In this document: one piece after another, positions 60,004 to 64,000 of the stretch
Position numbering within the stretch: position 1 is the stretch's first letter
Layout of the letters: each line of letters opens with the position of its first letter
Notes under the pieces: generated by a model
Database searches by the model: none
What the model was told of the DNA's origin: nothing
Seen by the model: only the letters and a program-made list of their open reading frames with translations
Origin: Alitta virens
Taxonomy: Eukaryota > Annelida > Polychaeta > Phyllodocida > Nereididae
DNA length: 64,000 nt
Assembly (NCBI GenBank): GCA_932294295.1
Contig: OW028584.1
Coordinates: forward strand, 10,052,407-10,116,406
Direction: 5' to 3'
Position numbers and translations under genes: made by a program

Positions 60004-62036
60004 AACTTCTGACAAGCTTGTACAAGCCTGTAACTCTAGCCCGATGCAGTTCTGTGATATATAGTAAATGTAATATAGAGTGCCAGTCAATACGGATGCA
60101 AGGTCAACCTTTACAGGCTCCTACGGGACCCCCTTGGGGTCTAAGGTGTGCGCCAGTCATTTGTAGCCAAGAACAACCCAGGCGTGCTCCACCAATATCA
60201 GCAGTTGCTGGTCTGGTTCCCCAATGATAGCGCCCACTACGTCATCGTGCGTCTGGAATTCACAGCCACCCTGAATGACGACAGAGACGTCTTTCACTAC
60301 TTCCAAGACATCGACACCATGGCCAAGCGAAATATCACCTGAATCTGGGTAACAAAGGCGAGACGGTTGTTTCAGACAACCCCACAGCCAAGTCCAGTCG
60401 ACTGGACCTTCATGGATCCAGACGCGGCACCCGGATGTGTCTGAGAAGTAACACCTGCCTCAAGTAACTTCTGACAAGCTTGTACAAGCCTGTAACTCTA
60501 GCCCGATGCAGTTCTGTGATATATAGTAAATGTAATATAGAGTGCCAGTCAATACGGATGCAAGGTCAACCTTTACAGGCTCCTACGGGACCCCCTTGGG
60601 GTCTAAGGTGTGCGCCAGTCATTTGTAGCCAAGAACAACCCAGGCGTGCTCCACCAATATCAGCAGTTGCTGGTCTGGTTCCCCAATGATAGCGCCCACT
60701 ACGTCATCGTGCGTCTGGAATTCACAGCCACCCTGAATGACGACAGAGACGTCTTTCACTACTTCCAAGACATCGACACCACGGCCAAGCGAAATATCAC
60801 CTGAATCTGGGTAACAAAGGCGAGACGGTTGTTTCAGACAACCCCACAGCCAAGTCCAGTCGACTGGACCTTCATGGATCCAGACGCGGCACCCGGATGT
60901 GTCTGAGAAGTGTCACCTGCCTCAAGTAACTTCTGACAAGCTTGTACAAGCCTGTAACTCTAGCCCGATCCAGTTCTGTGATATATAGTTCTAATATAGA
61001 GTGCAAGTCAATACGGATGCAAGGTCAACCTATACAGGATCCTCTGGGACCCCTTGGGGTCTAAGGTGTGCGCCAGTCATTTGTAGCCAAGAACAACCCG
61101 GGCGTGCTCGACCAAAATCAGCAGTTGCTGGTCTGGTTCCCCAATGATGGCGCCCACTACGTCATCGTGCGTCTGGAATTCACAGCCACCCTGAATGATC
61201 ACAGCGACGTCTTTCACTGCTACAAAGACATCGACACCACGGCCAAGCGAAATGTCACCTGAATCCGGGTAACAAAGGCGACACTGTTGTTTCAGACAAG
61301 TGCCACTCACTCAACCCCACAGTCAAGTCCAGTCGACTGGACCTTCAAGGATCCAGACGCGGCACCCGGATATGTGAGAGAAATGTCACCTGCCTAAAGT
61401 AACTTCTGACAAGTTTGTACAAGCCTGAAACTCTAGCCCGATGCAGCTCTGGCACAACCAGGTCAATTTGGCCACCTGGTGCAACGGGCTGCGGCGTGTC
61501 AGCGCAAGATCACCTGTCCGCACCAGACCAACTGCTGCTGCGGTAACTATACCTCTTCCACTCGTACAACCAGACAAGGCGGATTCTGGACGAGAGGCTG
61601 GCTCCAATAGTGATATATAGCAAAGCTAATAATGACTGCAAGTCAATACGGATGCAAGGTCAACCTATTCAGGGTCCTCCGGCACCCCCTTGGGGTCTAA
61701 GGTGTGCGCCAGTCATTTGTAGCCAAGACCAACCCGGGCGCGCTCGACCAAAATCAGCAGTTGCTAGTCTGGTTCCCCAATGATGGCGCCCACTACATCA
61801 TCGTGCGTCTGGAATTCACATCCACCCAGAATGACGACAGCGACGTCTTTCACTGCTACCAAGACATCGAAACCACGGCCAAGCGAAATGTGACCTTAAT
61901 CCGGGTAACAAAGGCGAGACTGTTGTTTCAGACAAGTGCCACTCACTCAACCCCACAGCCATGTCCAGTCGACTGGACCTTCATGGATCCAGACGCGGCA
62001 CCCGGATGTGTCTGAGAAGTGTCACCTGCCTAAAGT
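60004..62036. repeat. HOR block 26, canonical 2,033 bp
   Basis: Units are M1 60004-60465, 60466-60927 (M1-like head including cctttacag, but cacggcc and M2 tail), M3 60928-61400 and M4 61401-62036. It corresponds to block 11 in the cassette alignment. Confidence 0.95.
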
Positions 62037-64000
62037 AACTTCTGACAAGCTTGTACAAGCCTGTAACTCTAGCCCGATGCAGTTCTGTGATATATAGTAA
62101 ATGTAATATAGAGTGCCAGTCAATACGGATGCAAGGTCAACCTTTACAGGCTCCTACGGGACCCCCTTGGGGTCTAAGGTGTGCGCCAGTCATTTGTAGC
62201 CAAGAACAACCCAGGCGTGCTCCACCAATATCAGCAGTTGCTGGTCTGGTTCCCCAATGATAGCGCCCACTACGTCATCGTGCGTCTGGAATTCACAGCC
62301 ACCCTGAATGACGACAGAGACGTCTTTCACTACTTCCAAGACATCGACACCATGGCCAAGCGAAATATCACCTGAATCTGGGTAACAAAGGCGAGACGGT
62401 TGTTTCAGACAACCCCACAGCCAAGTCCAGTCGACTGGACCTTCATGGATCCAGACGCGGCACCCGGATGTGTCTGAGAAGTAACACCTGCCTCAAGTAA
62501 CTTCTGACAAGCTTGTACAAGCCTGTAACTCTAGCCCGATGCAGTTCTGTGATATATAGTAAATGTAATATAGAGTGCCAGTCAATACGGATGCAAGGTC
62601 AACCTATACAGGCTCCTACGGGACCCCCTTGGGGTCTAAGGTGTGCGCCAGTCATTTGTAGCCAAGAACAACCCAGGCGTGCTCCACCAATATCAGCAGT
62701 TGCTGGTCTGGTTCCCCAATGATAGCGCCCACTACGTCATCGTGCGTCTGGAATTCACAGCCACCCTGAATGACGACAGAGACGTCTTTCACTACTTCCA
62801 AGACATCGACACCACGGCCAAGCGAAATATCACCTGAATCTGGGTAACAAAGGCGAGACGGTTGTTTCAGACAACCCCACAGCCAAGTCCAGTCGACTGG
62901 ACCTTCATGGATCCAGACGCGGCACCCGGATGTGTCTGAGAAGTGTCACCTGCCTCAAGTAACTTCTGACAAGCTTGTACAAGCCTGTAACTCTAGCCCG
63001 ATCCAGTTCTGTGATATATAGTTCTAATATAGAGTGCAAGTCAATACGGATGCAAGGTCAACCTATACAGGATCCTCTGGGACCCCTTGGGGTCTAAGGT
63101 GTGCGCCAGTCATTTGTAGCCAAGAACAACCCGGGCGTGCTCGACCAAAATCAGCAGTTGCTGGTCTGGTTCCCCAATGATGGCGCCCACTACGTCATCG
63201 TGCGTCTGGAATTCACAGCCACCCTGAATGATCACAGCGACGTCTTTCACTGCTACAAAGACATCGACACCACGGCCAAGCGAAATGTCACCTGAATCCG
63301 GGTAACAAAGGCGACACTGTTGTTTCAGACAAGTGCCACTCACTCAACCCCACAGTCAAGTCCAGTCGACTGGACCTTCAAGGATCCAGACGCGGCACCC
63401 GGATATGTGAGAGAAATGTCACCTGCCTAAAGTAACTTCTGACAAGTTTGTACAAGCCTGAAACTCTAGCCCAAGCGAAATGTCACCTGAATCCGGGTAA
63501 CAAAGGCGACACTGTTGTTTCAGACAAGTGCCACTCACTCAACCCCACAGTCAAGTCCAGTCGACTGGACCTTCAAGGATCCAGACGCGGCACCCGGATA
63601 TGTGAGAGAAATGTCACCTGCCTAAAGTAACTTCTGACAAGTTTGTACAAGCCTGAAACTCTAGCCCGATGCAGCTCTGGCACAACCAGGTCAATTTGGC
63701 CACCTGGTGCAACGGGCTGCGGCGTGTCAGCGCAAGATCACCTGTCCGCACCAGACCAACTGCTGCTGCGGTAACTATACCTCTTCCACTCGTACAACCA
63801 GACAAGGCGGATTCTGGACGAGAGGCTGGCTCCAATAGTGATATATAGCAAAGCTAATAATGACTGCAAGTCAATACGGATGCAAGGTCAACCTATTCAG
63901 GGTCCTCCGGCACCCCCTTGGGGTCTAAGGTGTGCGCCAGTCATTTGTAGCCAAGACCAACCCGGGCGCGCTCGACCAAAATCAGCAGTTGCTAGTCTGG
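62037..64000. repeat. HOR block 27 (right-truncated, with 195-bp duplication)
   Basis: Units are M1 62037-62498, 62499-62960, M3 62961-63433 and an enlarged M4 from 63434 that is cut by the window end. The full block would be 2,228 bp if it follows its relatives. Confidence 0.94.
63278..63667. repeat. 195-bp direct tandem duplication, copy 5
   Basis: Copies at 63278-63472 and 63473-63667, starting 7,233 bp after copy 4 and in the same register as copies 1 and 2. Confidence 0.93.

Larger units (their letters stand above)
56240..63472. repeat. 7,233-bp super-repeat cassette, copy 2
   Basis: Same length and same monomer order as 22347-29579, displaced by 33,893 bp. The rare A at 58324 matches 24431 exactly in register. 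A shorter relative of 5,200 bp (29580-34779) lacks one canonical HOR. Confidence 0.85.
1..64000. repeat. Satellite array with 2,033-bp higher-order repeat
   Basis: The full window is head-to-tail tandem repeat with no unique sequence. The motif aacttctgac recurs at 289, 751, 1224, 1860, 2322, 2784, 3257, 3893 and so on, giving monomer lengths of 462, 473, 636, 462, which sum to a 2,033-bp higher-order unit. I parse 126 monomers (29 of type M3, 28 of type M4, the rest M1, M2 or chimeras of them) in 28 blocks. No monomer is inverted. Canonical blocks differ from one another by only scattered single bases, so turnover is recent. M1, M2 and M3 each begin with a HindIII site (aagctt) and M4 does not (aagttt), while every monomer carries EcoRI (gaattc) and SalI (gtcgac) sites. 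This predicts HindIII fragments of 462, 462 and 1,109 bp. The window starts and ends inside the array. Confidence 0.98.

Noticed and set aside
303..63630. Many repeated short open frames (60-103 codons) on both strands as genes
   Set aside because: They recur with every monomer, overlap each other in several frames, mostly start with GTG or TTG, lack any visible control signals, and differ mainly by residue-changing substitutions. Only the GTG frame and the ATG frame in M4 are described, as remnants.
1..64000. CRISPR array
   Set aside because: Repeats and intervening sequence are both repeated and far too long; there are no unique spacers and no cas genes.
1..64000. Bacterial or phage accessory region with a new defence or mobile system
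   Set aside because: No operon, no genes beyond repeated fragments, and nested tandem periodicity typical of eukaryotic satellite DNA.
1..64000. Pure assembly artefact
   Set aside because: Blocks carry distinct private bases, linked alleles and junctions consistent with crossover. Some block counts could still be wrong, and long reads would settle this.

Overview
The whole 64,000-base window lies inside one uninterrupted tandem array of satellite DNA. I see no convincing gene, RNA gene, CRISPR array or intact mobile element, and no unique sequence at either edge, so the array is longer than the window. All copies face the same way. A homogeneous gene-free array with nested periodicity points to a eukaryotic chromosome, probably heterochromatin such as a (peri)centromeric, subtelomeric, sex- or B-chromosome block. 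The sequence does not tell me the species.

The array has a two-level order. The basic monomer is about 460 bp and exists in four kinds, counted from the shared motif aacttctgac: M1 (462 bp), M2 (462 bp), M3 (473 bp) and M4 (636 bp). They are joined M1-M2-M3-M4 into a higher-order repeat (HOR) of exactly 2,033 bp. M1 and M2 differ at only a few diagnostic sites: gatgcag/gatccag, cctttacag/cctatacag, catggcc/cacggcc and a taacacc/tgtcacc tail. M3 lacks 159 bp that M4 has. M1 and M2 lack that segment and a further 15 bp. I parse 126 monomers in 28 HOR blocks: a partial block (1-1859), 26 complete blocks (1860-62036) and a block cut by the window end (62037-64000). Thirteen complete blocks are the canonical 2,033 bp. 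The others are 2,495 (2), 2,228 (4), 2,972 (3), 3,896 (1), 3,892 (1) and 1,571 bp (2). Every odd length can be written as a sum of whole monomers, a 15-bp hybrid difference or a 195-bp duplication, which is the expected mark of unequal crossing over.

A third, looser level is visible. A 7,233-bp cassette (195-bp duplication, hybrid-containing HOR, canonical HOR, duplication again) occurs at 22347-29579 and again 33,893 bp later at 56240-63472. A rare-variant haplotype at about 6.1-8.2 kb recurs 35,283 bp later. The order of marker variants is similar in the two halves of the window, which suggests an old duplication of a segment of about 34-35 kb inside the array.

Each monomer carries the same short open frame starting with GTG: 64 codons in M1-M3 and 103 in M4 and hybrids. 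Its G/C-rich third positions look like captured protein-coding DNA, but monomer-to-monomer changes are mostly amino-acid changing and there is no ATG. I therefore annotate these as remnants and not as genes. I do not recognise the protein. The biological interest is in satellite origin and turnover: an array apparently seeded from coding sequence, with crossover products that can be reconstructed to the base pair.
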